This document shows positions 1 to 11,589 of a stretch of DNA of 64,000 bases, piece by piece (position 1 is the stretch's first letter; every line of letters begins with the position of its first letter). The DNA lies in assembly GCA_037074705.1 (NCBI GenBank), contig CM073593.1, positions 13,087,001-13,151,000 on the forward strand, in the 5' to 3' direction. The DNA is from Zhengitettix transpicula (lineage: Eukaryota; Arthropoda; Insecta; Orthoptera; Tetrigidae). Below the pieces are notes generated by a model. That model saw nothing but the letters and a program-made list of their open reading frames with translations. It had not been told where the DNA came from and did not search any database. The translations under genes were made by a program, and so were the position numbers.

Positions 1-764
1 ATGTTATTGTCAGCATTTTTACAAATGTTGGTGTTCGTTAGAGAAATATAATTTTTTTCCCACATAACAAATCTTCAAACGAAGGTTTCGACATACTTTA
101 GTAATTGAAAATCTTCTCAGCCTGGAGCTTGGGATGTTTCAAGTAAAAATGTCCTGTTAAAAACCGGCCAATGTGTGCTGGATGAATCCCATATTTCCTC
201 ACATTTTTTCTATTTTTGTGTTGTCTGCGTTTCCACAAATAATAAAACACTACAGGGTCAAAACATCCATTATTATAGGTTCTATACCTCACTGGTATTA
301 ACCTGAAAATGAAACGTGTACTAATTCTGGGAAGAATTGGGATGGAGTAGGGAAGTCATGTCCATGTGTGGTCCTGTGACAACCCTTGCACGTCCGTCAT
401 TTTAAGCGTAAACCCAGAGAGCTGATCGCATCCGTGAACAACAGTGCTTGTGTGACACTAGTCTTAGAACTTTATGATTTGGCCACCATAATTTTTAAAT
501 AACTTAAAACTGGACTGTCGGACTAACTTTTATGCATATATTTTAAATGAATTCTTCACTGTTAATCAACTAACATGTTTTTTCTGACACCATTAAATTG
601 AAACACGCTTAAAAATGGTTTGATTGTGTGATATTGGAAGCCATTGAAATTAGAATCCTGGATAATCTCATTAACAGAGACCAAAATCAGTAATGCTTGG
701 GATCCAATTATTTCAAAATTCCAAGAGAAGAGAACTAAGGGTCACCGCATTGACCACTCGATCA
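1..764. other. No recognisable gene or repeat
   Basis: AT-rich sequence with only short uninformative reading frames of about 64 codons on either strand. No splice-flanked exon, RNA gene or repeat end was recognised. The right part, from about 640, may be flanking sequence of the transposon relic that follows, but no terminal inverted repeat could be fixed. Confidence 0.5.
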
Positions 765-1200
765 GTAAGCTTGTTGGTCCATTTTTTGCTTCCAACATAG
801 AGGCAATTCTTCTTGGCATTGACTCCACGAGATTCTGATAGGTGATGAGTGGAATTTGATAGCATGCTTGATGAATAGAATCATGCCGTTGTGTGAGATT
901 TGTTGGTTGTGAATCTAGCTACCAGGTGTCCCTTTCAATTTTGCCCAATAAATTATCAATTATATTGAAATCTGAAGATTGTGGTAGTCGCCTAAGCAAT
1001 GTAACGTCTCCGAAATTATCCTGAAACCATTCACGCAAAATAAGATCACAGTGGCATAGTTAATAATTAAATTAGGCCTACATCTTATCTTGATCATTTA
1101 TCGAATGCAGTTGTCTCACTAATAGTGGCTCCATGGCTCTGAGCGACAAAAAACAGCCCACGTTCTAAGGCATTTGGATCACATCGTTTATCCCTATCTT
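765..1200 (-). pseudogene. Tc1/mariner-like transposase relic
   Basis: Minus-strand translation in shifting frames gives three blocks in the right order for a Tc1/mariner transposase. Near 1195-1090 is an N-terminal DNA-binding-like segment reading ALERGLFFVAQSHGATISET. Near 1050-910 is a catalytic-domain segment with WFQDNFGDVTLL followed by PQSSDFNIIDNLLGKIERD, which resembles the family signature PQSPDLNPIENLW. Near 840-765 is the C-terminal piece YQNLVESMPRRIASML. Most of the central DDE domain is missing and there are several frameshifts and stops, so no active enzyme is encoded. The family cuts and pastes DNA at TA dinucleotides. I could not place terminal inverted repeats. The family call is fairly sure because three separate motifs fall in order; the subfamily is not resolved. 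Confidence 0.75.
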
Positions 1201-2302
1201 GAAGAAACAAATCGGCTCTATTAACGCGGTAGAAAACCTAATTTCATTTTCCTAACCGTTTGACACCTAGCGACATCAGTTAATTAATTTGTTAATATGC
1301 CTGTCACGTGGTCATCATGATCTGGCCAGATATTATACATACGGTAAAAATAAAATTTATTAAATAATGTAAAGAATAGTAAAAAATGACCGTTAATATA
1401 TGTTTACGTAAGATTAGAAATTACCAGCAAAATAATGTCGGTTAACATAAAAAACCAAATAAATGGCTAAAATAGTTAAAAATTAAAATAACGGGATAAA
1501 TGTTTCAAAACATTAAACCAAATTAACAATTTTTATACGTAAACGAAAGACAAAATTTCCACCGATGATCGATCAATCAAACGTTATAAACAGAATTAAT
1601 TGCGATAATATTGTCACTTGTTACATACATAACAGACATTTTATTTTACTAAATTCAACTAATAAAAAATGTAAATTTTGCAGCACAACATCGCTTTTGT
1701 AAATATTTGTTACTTTTATTAAATTTACTATATATATTTCCTTTTTATTAAATTTCTATTAGAATAGTCTGAAGAGTGTAAAAATTTGTACATAAACGTT
1801 TTTGTGCTGTTAAGTAATAATTGTATGTTTAATAATTTTTTTAATAAAAATCTGTCAAGGCCGAAAAATATATATTATTAAAAAGAGGCATAAGAAAATA
1901 ATATTATTTACATGTTCCTTTAATGATGTAGGCATTTTTTATCGTCAACATCTCATTCTATAATTCCTAATGAGTTGAATTCCGAATTCAATGAATCTGG
2001 TTTATGTTATCCAGGAACATAAAATATAATATATATTTGCACACATGAAATATTATATATATATTTTTACAAACTACCACTCTTTACGACTTTTTAAATT
2101 TCGAATTATGCTTTTAACAAAAATCGGATTGAGAAAGAAAAATCTCTACGCTGCCTTCGATCCCTTTTCCAGTCGATATTTATCAATTATAATCCGTTAA
2201 TCCAATTTCAATGCTTTATGACTGAGCTTTGATTGAAAGAATTTATTCTCATTTGATATTGTGTTGTGAATAATTAACTGCTCTATTTTAGATTGTAGAC
2301 TG

Positions 2303-2304
<2 letters not shown>
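1201..2304. other. AT-rich spacer, nothing recognised
   Basis: Very AT-rich sequence with short TA and poly-A/T runs and no reading frame, RNA gene or repeat boundary that I can support. Confidence 0.5.

Positions 2305-2344
<40 letters not shown>
2305..2344. repeat. (TA)n microsatellite
   Basis: About 20 uninterrupted TA units. It abuts the 3' end of a minus-strand LTR-like element. Several elements of that family sit against similar TA runs, so the run may be both target and flank. Confidence 0.95.
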
Positions 2345-2347
<3 letters not shown>

Positions 2348-3529
2348 ATGCGGTGCCAATTAATATGGTAACCAATTTACGACAAAGAAAAGCCCCACGA
2401 TGTGGTCGCAATTGATATAATAAACAAATGAAGAATTTTATATAAATAAAACGAAAGAATCTTTAAATGAAATTACAATTATTTTTATTAGATAATCCCG
2501 TGTTGCTACGACAATTAAAGCGGAACACAAATATTTAGTATTTGAAATTTGTTTACAACAATTATTATCTATAGACGGTTTTAATAAAAGAAAAGATTAC
2601 TCACAAATTCAATTTTAAATACAGACAATTTATTACAATTTAAATTTAATTAATTTTTATACATTAATTTCACGGCTTTATACCTTCAGGGTCGCTTATT
2701 GAGCTTCAAATAGTAATAGGAAGCAGCAATGAAATAACAAAAATGATAGAATATTACAAAATATTGAAATGAATTTACTAGTTTTACAGTCTGAAACTGA
2801 TATAAGAAATATGACGGTAAGGAATATTATACAATGTTTGCAATATATTTGGTTACATTCCAGTCATCGGTTCAGTTCTCCAATCACGCCAAATCTTTCA
2901 CTTCACAAATTTTATTAAATTTCTAGTTTAGATCCCAAATTATTTAAACGACCTTTTCACTAACAGGCCATTTTCTACATAAACTTAAGTCAGCATACGC
3001 GATTAAATACCTACCACACCACAGACGATCATCAGTTGACTTCCAATACTTCAGCGAATAGTGGCAATATCTACAGAAAGGAAAATAGAATTACACTTGA
3101 CAAATATCAGTTCGATTAATCTCTCAATAAATTGTTCCATTTAAATGAGTCCAACGACAGACAGTACAACTTTTCCTATAAAACTTATATTTGACTCCTT
3201 GAATAACTATAAAAGATAACTATCCTTTCAACACCAGCAACCTTGATAATTTATCTTTTACATGCAGACTCATTAGCAGGGTCTACAAGCAAAATCATAA
3301 TAATCAGTCCTCACTGTCACGCACGGAGACTGAACAACTAGCAACTCCCGGTCAGTTCACATCGGAGACTGTACATTTCTTCAAAGTTTTCAATAGAATA
3401 CACCGCCGACAATAATACTCTCGAAACACTCCACATTCTTACGGAATTTTGACTGTTGCCTACAATATCCGGGCCACAATATTACGCTGACAATACAAAT
3501 ATTGAATAATTTGGAAAATACTCATTACA
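2345..3529 (-). mobile_element. LTR-like element, copy L1
   Basis: Read on the minus strand, the element starts TGTAATGAG at 3529 against a short TATATA and ends at the long TA run. It shares three blocks with six other elements in the window. The first is an AATAA...CCCTGAAGG block (2689-2712), equivalent to AATAAAGACCCTGAGG elsewhere and including a possible poly-A signal. The second is a GC-rich block GCGACCACATCGTGGGGC (about 2393-2410) near the 3' end. The third is a TGTAAT-type 5' end. No protein domain was seen. The palindrome and splice-donor block of other copies is not clear here. The most likely identity is a diverged solo LTR or other non-autonomous LTR-type element. Without a matching second LTR or an internal gag-pol this stays an inference. 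Confidence 0.5.
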
Positions 3530-3546
3530 ATATATATCTTCTTCTT

Positions 3547-3819
3547 TTATTGGCCAATGTGAGTTTTGGCCTTATTAACAATTTTCTTCCATTCCGCCCT
3601 CTCCTGTGTCAGCCTCCGCCATCCTCTTACTTTTATGGTTTGTATATCCTTCTCGATGTTATCAACCCATCTTGTCCGGGGTCTCCCCCTTTTCCTCCTC
3701 CCAATTGGCTTCCAGTCCACAATCCGTCTAGGTATTCTGCTTTCATCCATCCTAAGTACGTGTCCCATCCAGGCCAACCTTCTGCTCTTGATAAACCTAA
3801 CAATGTCCTTGTTATTCAT
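3547..3819 (-). pseudogene. LINE ORF2 C-terminal tail
   Basis: The 90-codon frame reads NNKDIVRFIKSRRLAWMGHV, then RKRGRPRTRWVDNIEKDI, and ends RAEWKKIVNKAKTHIGQ with a stop. This is the common C-terminus of many insect LINE ORF2 proteins. The stop codon is followed within a few bases by the purine-rich 3' tail, so the 3' end of the element is intact. Confidence 0.85.
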
Positions 3820-3825
3820 GAGCTG

Positions 3826-4215
3826 CTATAGTTCTCTGTTTGTTCTAATTATCCATTCTCCATTCGTACATACAGGTCCGTATATCCTTCTCAGTATCTT
3901 GCGTTCAAATATTCTGAGTAAGTGTTTATCATTATTATTAAAGGTCCACGTTTCACAACCGTATATCACTACAGGTCTTATAAGTGTTTTGTAAATTTTT
4001 AACTTCAAATCCCTATTTAACATCTTGGATTTAATTAATTTTCCATACATGTAGTAAGTTCTGTTACCATTGATGATACGTTGTTTTATTTCACTTCCCA
4101 CATTACTTTCACCGTTAAGTTTTGAGTCTAAATATGTGAAATCCTGGACTAGTTCAAGGGTATAATCATTTAATTTAATATTATTTGCACAAGATTCTTT
4201 CTTTGTACTCATCAT
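3826..4215 (-). pseudogene. LINE RT thumb and C-terminal segment
   Basis: The 129-codon frame begins with a KYMMSTKKE-like block just upstream and contains YLDSKLNGESNVGSEIKQRI, LKLKIYKTLIRPVVIYGCET and ILRRIYGPVCTNGEWIIRTN. This order of motifs is standard for the post-palm part of insect LINE ORF2 proteins. The frame ends at RTNREL and continues, after a one-frame shift, into the neighbouring C-terminal segment. Confidence 0.85.
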
Positions 4216-4318
4216 ATATTTAGTTTTCTTTCATTAATTTATAAGCCCTCTTTCCTTAAGACAGTGATCTATTGTGGCCAACGTTTGTCTTAATTCATCT
4301 ATATTTCTAGAGATGATA

Positions 4319-4522
4319 TCAATATGCAGATATCTGGATCATTTTTGTTCCTATGTGTCCGGAGATATTAAGCCTTTGTAGAGCCATTTCAAGAGACAGA
4401 TTAAAAAGCAAGGTGGACAAGGCATCTCCTTGCCTTACTCCGTTTACTACTTCAAACGGTTTGCTTAGTTCACTGTCCACTCTCGCCATTGTTCTGGATC
4501 CTTCCAGGGTAGCTCTGACCAT
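4319..4522 (-). pseudogene. LINE RT palm segment, catalytic box deleted
   Basis: The 67-codon frame carries the RT motif B block GVRQGDALSTLLFNLSLEMA, the usual step after motif A. The frame then runs to ISAY and stops where the family normally has YADD. Translation resumes in another frame with IDIISRN, which fits the residues just after the box. The sequence therefore seems to have lost about ten bases that included both catalytic aspartates. It lies immediately after the 281-codon frame, separated by a frameshift. Confidence 0.8.
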
Positions 4523-4523
4523 T

Positions 4524-5369
4524 CTACCTAATTTGGATGGTATCCCTCTGGAGCAACATATCTTTAAACATTTGTTCTCTGTTTAGACTATCAAAGGCTT
4601 GTTGTAGATCAATAAATAAATTATGTGTATCAATATTATATTCACAAGTCTTTTCATTAATTTGTCTTAGAGTATAAATGTGGTCAGTTGTAGATCGATT
4701 GGGTCTAAAAGCACTTTGATAGCCACCTATAATTTCTTCGGTATATTTCACCAACCTATTTAAACTTAACCCTAACAGAATTTTATAAGTGACATTTAGC
4801 AGGGTTATCGGTCTATAGTTAGAGCATAATAGTTTGTCCCCCTTTTTAAATATAGGCTGTATAATACCAACAGTCCATTCTTCCGGGATCCTTTCTTCAT
4901 TCCATATTAATAAAATTAATTTATAAATTTTCTCCGAGAGTACGTTACCCCCACTCTTTAACATTTCTGCTGTAATTCGGTCAGAACCTGGGGCCTTGTT
5001 GTTATTAAGGTTGTTAATTACATCCATTATTTCTTTCATCTTGGGTTTCTCAATTTCAGGTTCGGCTGTATGATAGTAATAAAAGTCTATCTTATTTTCA
5101 TCATCATTATTTAAAACATTTTTAAAATATTCAATCCATTTAGTAATTATTTCTTGATGTTCAGTTAGTAGCCTCCCCTGATCATTCTTGCATGGACTTA
5201 ATTTTGATCTATATTCTTGGGAATTTTCTTTTATTTTCCTATATAGTTTCCTATTGTTATTTTTACTTTGACTTTCTATAATTTTCTCCACCTTACTTTT
5301 TACCATTGTTCTTTTCTTTTGTCTGCATATTTTAGCAGCTTGATTTCTTCTAGTTATATACTTCCTCAT
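4524..5369 (-). pseudogene. LINE reverse transcriptase, N-terminal and fingers part
   Basis: A 281-codon open frame and the longest in the window. It holds a basic N-terminal segment (residues about 1-60, rich in K and R), an acidic linker with PGSDRITAEMLK (about residue 127), RT motif 1 IIQPIFKKGDKLLCSNYRPI (about 169-188), the GGYQSAFRPNRSTTDHI block, and motif A HNLFIDLQQAFDS near the C-terminus, which keeps the first catalytic Asp. The frame breaks just after motif A. The remaining RT motifs lie downstream in other frames. The first Met is only the first in an interrupted frame, since homology continues upstream past 5400. In an intact element this protein copies the LINE RNA at the nicked target site. 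Confidence 0.85.
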
Positions 5370-5600
5370 TAGCTCTAGTATTCCTCAGTAAATATTTCAG
5401 TCTACCTTTCTTTTTTAATTCAACAGACTTATGACAGTCATCGTCAAACCCATCCTTATTTTTTTCTCAGTGGATTCTTGCTCATGTAATTTCATACTTA
5501 GTGCCCTTTGGTACTTCAGTTTTATATTTTCTTCGTCTAATTTTCCAATATCCCATCTTGTGGTGGGTTTATATAAAAATTTAAAATGAAACATTGATGT

Positions 5601-7164
5601 AAACCCGAAAGCTCTTTCGACTACTAAATTATAAAAGTATTGAAGAACGTATTTTTTTGGTGATTTAATCCTTGGGGGTTTGAATGAATTGCCTTTACTC
5701 AGTTTCATATATCCGGAATTACAAACAAATATGTTACCATTTTGAAAACAGTCCAAAAGAGTTGATAGTTAACTGACTAGATCAGAAGTAGGTTCGGAAG
5801 ATGCAATTTTGAAGCAATTTATAATAAATACTAAATATAATGGGGAAGATTGTAAAAATCGACACACGGGATATCATCGTGGGCAATTGCATGATGAAGA
5901 CCCCCAGAGATTATCTGAATGAAAGCTGTTCACTATAGACAAGACTACACTGCATGATATAAGTATACACATATAACTGGCAGTTTTTTTCTTCTGACGA
6001 TGTTTTAGAAGAAGCACACATGTCTTGGAAGACCGCGAGTACAAGGTGTCGAAGGCAGCGAGACAGGCAGCTCCTTGTGGCGCCTCCCCTGATGAGAGAA
6101 GACAGTGGCGAGAACAGCTGCCATCCTCTTAATGTCTTTTCCGTGTCGTCTTCCCCTGGGTTCCTCCTTCTCTTCGGCTGTCTCTTGCAGAAATTAACTC
6201 GCGATCGGAAACACATTACTACAGTAAAGCTTGTTACTTTCAGTACATATGGTCTGAAATTCCGCAATATTTTCCAGTGATTATGTAATATTTCATAACA
6301 TGGAGCGTAAAATTATTTTGGAGAAGGGGGGGGGGGTTGCAGTAAATAGCTTTAATATTCAGATATTATAGCTGAAACAAGGCGTGGGCACTTAAGTGTA
6401 GTTAAGGACTGGACAGGATTCCTATAACATTGATTGAAATTATAGTCACATATTTAAAATAAGAGACTACTGAATTGGAAGCCTTTTTTAATGATAATAT
6501 GTATCTATATGTCCCTCGCTCTCTGCAAAATTGATAATCATTTATTTGTAAGCGCAATGAAATGTGAACTTATTGAGTAAATAAAATATCCGAAAAAATT
6601 ATAGCTTAATTAATAAAGTGTCCACAATGTGGACCCAATGAAAGTTGTGGTATTGGAAAAATTTATGCTAATATTCTAAATCAATTGCATTTTTTAATAA
6701 ACATATCAAAGAGAATATTGAAATTAAGAGTACCATGGTTATCATATAAATCATAGAATATAATTTTTTCAGTATAACGTCTGCCATTTTAATTCTTTTT
6801 GCTTATATGTATCCATTGTAATTTTAACGAATCGACAAATGTTCGTTTTAAATGATGCAGTCTAATTTTTTTCATATATTTATTCATTAAATATTTTACA
6901 AAAATTTATTGGTTCATATAACCTAAAGCTCTCTTAATAAATATTATTAAGAAAAACTGCTTTAAAAGATGGTTATTAAATATATAAACAACATATTCTC
7001 TGAATTTTCGACGCAATGATTCTGACGATTCAGGCAATGGCTTCAATGCAGTCGAACTTACTGTAATTATGTGTATAGCAGTGAATTAACTGTAATAGCG
7101 CCTTGCTGCCATTTATTTATTTCCAATTAATATATATTAACCAGTGATTCTTCTACCCTTAAGG
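5601..7164. other. No gene seen; GC-richer patch and poly-G
   Basis: Weak upstream continuation of the LINE frame is possible to about 5756 but was not recognised. At 6020-6200 there is a GC-richer patch with overlapping frames of 86 and 118 codons on opposite strands that match nothing I know. A run of eleven G lies near 6328-6338. The rest is AT-rich without features. Confidence 0.4.
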
Positions 7165-7690
7165 ACGAGAGGATTCTCTCGCAGGTAAACCTTGTAGGAG
7201 AGCCACAAAGGGGTTACCTTTGGGGATGCCTTTTCCTCTCCGTTTTTGAACTAAGGTTACCACAAGCCGAGGCACCTCGGCCTGTTTTGAAAGGTGTATG
7301 TTCCGGGGTCACAGACCTTGGGCATACGGTAAGAGTTTTTCACTGTTCCCATTTGAACAGTCGGCCAGCTGCCTTCTAAACTTGTTGAGATACGGAGAAG
7401 GGAATGCTGCGTCCCCACAGAAAACTCCTCTCCCGCTATCGGAAGGGCGTGGGACAAGTACCCAATGCCCGACCTACCTGATTCAGGTTTTTCTAGGGTT
7501 TTCCCTGCATTTCTTTAGGCGAATGCCGGGTAGGATCCTTAAAATATAGCCCGGGGGACCTAGTTAACCCTTGGCTACCTTCCTCTACCTTTCCGCATCT
7601 TCCCTTTCAAATCCCTTCCTATGATATTAAAGGGGAGTTGCCCAACGTGGATTACCCTCATGTAGCCTGTTTCCCTAATAAAAAAAAATA
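7165..7690 (+). repeat. Interspersed repeat family R, copy 1
   Basis: One of at least five related copies in the window (others near 11090-11525, 11590-11790, 37590-38130 and 58555-58822). It contains a conserved hairpin GCCGAGGCACCTCGGC (7267-7282), the block GGGCGTGGGACAAGTACCCA, a GCCCGGGGG block and CCTTCCTCTACC. It ends in an A-rich tail after TTTCCCTAAT. It is strikingly less AT-rich than its surroundings. The A-rich tail and copies in both orientations suggest a retroposed element. No tRNA or 5S promoter boxes and no conserved frame were found, so its class is open. Confidence 0.75.
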
Positions 7691-8111
7691 AAAAAGAATG
7701 CAAAACAAACGAATACGAACTCAGTCATGAAGTAAGTATAAGAACCTTTTTGAATATTTGCAAATGAAAAGATAAAAATATAAGGCACGTTCAGTCTGTA
7801 TGCCTAAAGATAGGTATTCAGATGTACTTCAGGATAACACAACGATAAATCGAATCTCACAAAACGAACATTTTAAAAATGTAATTTCTCAATACCACCC
7901 TATTAGATTAACATTGTACAGGTACTTACGGAAGAGGATTTTAAAACAGTCTGTGTCATACTTTAAGGTTAAGATTTGAATTAAACGTTACTGGCGGTTT
8001 CTAGTGTAGGTATGTTTTTCTTAAGGTATGCGGCTTATGCAAATACTTATTGTACCTGAGATCTTTCAATTGTTATGTGTATTTACTGCACATGATTTAG
8101 GGTTTATAATA

Positions 8112-9985
8112 CAACTTGGTGGGTTCTCGGCGTTACCAGGGTTGTCATAATTAAACTATGCGATATCCACAAGCCCGGAATTTCCTCTAATATCGATTGC
8201 TTTTGCTTTATTTTTATACTAGCTGGGTAACGGCGTTGCCCGGGTTGTCATTTATCCAGAAACTCCGACTTGACTCGAATCTGGATAGCTTTTTCGTTAT
8301 TTTTATGTAACACAACTCGACCCGTATCCCTACATAATCCGAACGAGGTTGAACTCATTCACCCAGAAATAGTTTCATTCGACGAATATATCGCCGTTTG
8401 AACATGTTCGAAAATTTCCACCCCCTCCTCTTGTGGGTTAAACATAAAGCATTTATACCACGAAAATTTCAGCCGGTTACATTGGTTCAAAATTTCTACC
8501 ACCACGCAGACCCCCACCACCCCTCGCGTTACCCATTTTGTCACAATTAAACCCAGCGACATCCTTAACCCTAGAATTAACTAGGATCTCGGTCTATTGG
8601 CGTTTTTATCATGTAACGTTCAAACAAACCCCTAAGCATGCTCCCCTACCATTCGGATAGGGGTTGAAATTATACACAGAGAATATCTACCGAAATCGTA
8701 AGAATTTCAATGACACCGAACAATATTTATTGGACGAAAATATAGGAGGATCATCATGTTTGAAAATTTACACTTCTGTTCATCCCTCCCGTGGGTGTTA
8801 AACTGCAAGTTGAATGTCATAATTATTCTCAGCGACATCCACAACCCCGAAATCAACATTAATCTGACTTTTTTTGCGTTATTTCCATTCTATCATTCAT
8901 GGTTTTCTCCTCCAAAGCCGATAGGGGTTGTAATTATACACAGAATATATTAAACAATATTATGAGTCTCATTGACCCCGAAAAATATGTATTAATAACA
9001 AAACTACCTTGATTGTTTGTTTCAAAATTTTCACCACCGACACCTTTCACCCCTGGGGGTAAATGGCTAATTGAATGTCCTAATTAATCTCAGCGTTATT
9101 CGTAATGGATTTGAATCCAATCTCGGTTGTATTCGCTTTATTTTCTTGTAACACCCGACCTCCCCCACCCGTAAGGGTGCTCCTTTCCCATGGGTAAGGG
9201 GTTGAAATTATTCTCATAAAACATACAAACAAATAAATGCTCTACTTTATTTATTAGAAGATTAGATAACTCCTCTTCCATAACCACTGATCAGGCTCCA
9301 TTCTCGGTTGTTTTTGCGTTATTTTTATGTAACGCACTTCAACCCTTATCCCTAAAGGTGCTCACCTCCCATGCTGAAAGGGGTTGAACTGATTGACCCC
9401 GAAAAAGATTCATTCAACTAATAAATATGAAGTTTTAACATGTTGAATAATTTCCATCCCCGCTACTGTGGGCTAAAAAAAATTATTTATTTAACGCAAA
9501 AATATATCAGGATACTTCGTTCGAAAATTTTTACCTACACCCACCAACCCTCCACGCGTAGGCTCGGTTTTCATAATTAAACTGAGCGACATACATAACC
9601 TGAGATTTGACTCGGTTGTATTCGTATTATTTTCCCTTCATCCCACCCCTAAACGTGCTCCTTTCCCATGATATAAAGAGTTGTAATTATAAACACATTA
9701 TATCAGGAGAAATACTATCAATCTTATTGACCCAGAAAAATATTAATTAGGCGCAAATATCGGTCGTTTTAGCATGTTTGAAAATTTCCACCCCCGTCCA
9801 TCCCCGACCCTGCGGGCGGTAGCCGGGTCTTATCCACTCAGTTTTTTCCCCCGGTTCTAAAGGAACACGTGTACGAAATTTAGTGAAGTTTTCTCCACGG
9901 GTGTTAATTTGTTTGTGGAACATACATATACACCAACTCGCAAAATAACACTGAAATGTACAGTCTATTTTACTTATTAGATAGA
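8112..9985 (+). mobile_element. RTE-ended element with internal tandem repeats, copy S1
   Basis: A degenerate start near 8112 is followed at 8218 by ACTAGCTGGGTAACGGCGTT and then GCCCGGG. The right end (9850-9985) has ACACGTGTACGAAATTTAGT, TTCTCCACGG, ACATACATATACACC and TTTTACTTATTAGATAGA. These ends resemble the common terminal modules of RTE-related insect retroposons. Between them is a run of about five to six diverged units of roughly 270-300 bp. Each carries the motifs CGGTTGTATTCGCGTTATTT, AAAGGGGTTGAAATTATACA, CCCCGAAAAATAT and GAAAATTTCCACCCCC. Anchor spacing of GGGGTTG is 8661, 8924, 9199, 9379 and 9684. No protein is encoded. A longer copy lies at 32082-36725. Confidence 0.75.
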
Positions 9986-10949
9986 TTACGCTTCTGTATT
10001 TTGGATTTTAAATTGTTGGCCAGTTTAGGCTCAGAAAAATAATACTAATAGAAAACCAATCTGTTTCATAAGAAATAGATTGAAATGTTTTTCCTTCGGT
10101 ACTTATTTATTATGGCTTTTGATAACCTTAGCATCACATTTAATAATATTTTGCCTCGATTTGTTACGTAAATCAATTTTGTTGTGCATTTAGAAAGTTT
10201 TCTAACGTTTGTTGGGAAGATGTGCAGAAGAAAACCATTCTGTTGGGTGGGCCTAAACTGGGGTTTTTAAATCCCAGCAGTCAGACACCACATAATCTCG
10301 CTTTGTAGTGAGCGCAGAGAGCTGAGGGGGATGAGGCAAGACCCAACGACGAAGGGGGCGCCGGAGGTGATAAACATGGGGAAGAAAGTAGCGAGTTAGT
10401 TACTTGGGAATTGCAGTATTTACTGCGTCTCCGAGTCGCTAAGGGCAGAGCCCACCTGGAGCTCTCTGCTCCAGTCCGGTGACAGTTTTCTCAAACGCCT
10501 ACATTTCAGAATAAAACCCTCATGACAAACGGTTTCAACACAAGTATGCAATAGGTTTATAAAAAGGTTGGGCAATGAAATGAAGAGTTTTTACTTTTAT
10601 GCAAACTACTTTAAAATTAGAAAAAAAATTAAACCACAAATTAGTCTGAAAAATTTAACTTAATTTTAGTAATAATATTATCCCACCAAATTCACAATCT
10701 TTTATAAAAAAATATTCTTAGTTTTTTGACATTTAAACGTAAATAACTATAGGTTTGAAAATATTGGAACCATTTTTTGTTTAAATCACTATAACGTGAA
10801 GAATAAAATGGTAGACGGCAGAATTGTATTCCCTTTAGAGTGCGGAATGTTTGTCTGACAAAAGCCTGAAATAGCGAAATAAATAATACAATTCAAACTG
10901 AAATGAGTAATTAGTCGTTTTATAACCATTCCATGCACTCCTTTTTTTT
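9986..10949. other. No gene seen
   Basis: Mostly AT-rich. A GC-richer patch at 10240-10500 includes a small inverted repeat CTGGG...CCCAG and purine-rich runs. I recognise no coding or repeat signature. Confidence 0.4.
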
Positions 10950-11015
10950 TATCCATACCTATGCTATTTAAGGGATTTAAGAGTCCACCACGTGGATGAC
11001 CCACAAGTAGACTAT
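10950..11015 (+). repeat. Family R, 3'-end fragment
   Basis: About 60 bp resembling the terminal part of the R repeat: a CTATTTAAGGG-like start, CACCACGTGGATGACCC, then an A-rich run. The other R sequences just downstream are in the opposite orientation. Short and diverged, so the call is tentative. Confidence 0.4.
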
Positions 11016-11089
11016 CATTTTAAAAAAGGTAATGGAATGATTTTAAGTGATAAACTGACTGATGGTTATCTACATAGTGGCATCTGCCC

Positions 11090-11525
11090 TTTATAAAGAT
11101 TCGAAGGGGGATACGAAGAAGAAGGTACCCAAGGTATAACTAGATTGTTTTAGCCTACATGCGGTCAATCCCCTTTAATAGTATAGGAAGGGATTCGAAA
11201 GGGGGGTATGCGTAAGGGTAGAGGAAGGTAGCCAAGGGTTATCTAGGGGCTTTGGGCTGTAGTTTAAAGATCTTGCCCGGTAATTCACCTTTAAGTGACG
11301 TAGGACAATCCGTAGAAAATCTTCATCAGGTAGGTACTTGTCCTAAGCGCTTCCGATTGAGTGAGAGGGATTTGTTGTTGGGAAGCAGCATTCTCTTCTC
11401 CGTGCTTCGGCCAGTTTAGGAGGCAGTTGGCCGACTGTTCCAATATGAATTGAGGACATATATTACGGTATGTCAAAGGTCTGCGACCCAAGTACATACA
11501 GTTCTCAAAACATACCGAGGTGCCT
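11090..11525 (-). repeat. Family R, copy 2 (inverted)
   Basis: Reverse complement of the R family. It carries CAATCCCCTTTAATAGTATA, GGTAGAGGAAGGTAGCC, GATCTTGCCCGG, TCTTCTCCGTGC and, at the right end, the conserved hairpin CCGAGGTGCCTCGG (11506-11519). Diverged from the copies at 7165 and 37590. The short reading frames over it are not shared between copies. Confidence 0.75.
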
Positions 11526-11589
11526 CGGAAATATTATTTCAAAAACCAGAGAAAGAAGAAGGCGCTCTCAAAATTCTACAAGAAGCCTC

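Larger units (their letters stand above)
3541..5600 (-). mobile_element. 5'-truncated LINE (non-LTR retrotransposon), broken
   Basis: Contiguous minus-strand homology to a non-LTR retrotransposon ORF2 runs from a pre-RT region (RWDIGKLDEENIKLKYQRAL near 5550) through the RT core to the C-terminal tail, with frameshifts at about 5400, 4525, 4320 and 3825. The 3' end is a purine-rich GAAGAAGA-like tail next to TATATA. No apurinic endonuclease domain is present upstream, so the copy is 5' truncated, as is usual for target-primed integration. The C-terminal signature SRRLAWMGHVLRM and the YGCETWTF motif are common in insect RTE/CR1-related LINEs; the clade is not fixed here. It lies directly beside LTR-like copy L1, the two being separated only by TATATA. 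Confidence 0.85.

Noticed and set aside
2305..2344. TA runs as satellite or origin-like elements
   Set aside because: Ordinary microsatellites; of interest only as insertion sites for the LTR-like family.
3566..3994. 142-codon plus-strand frame
   Set aside because: It is the antisense shadow of the LINE C-terminal coding region, whose minus-strand translation shows clear family motifs.
5911..6280. Opposed frames of 118 and 86 codons in a GC-richer patch
   Set aside because: Neither translation shows a recognised motif, and GC-richer patches leave stop-free frames on both strands by chance.
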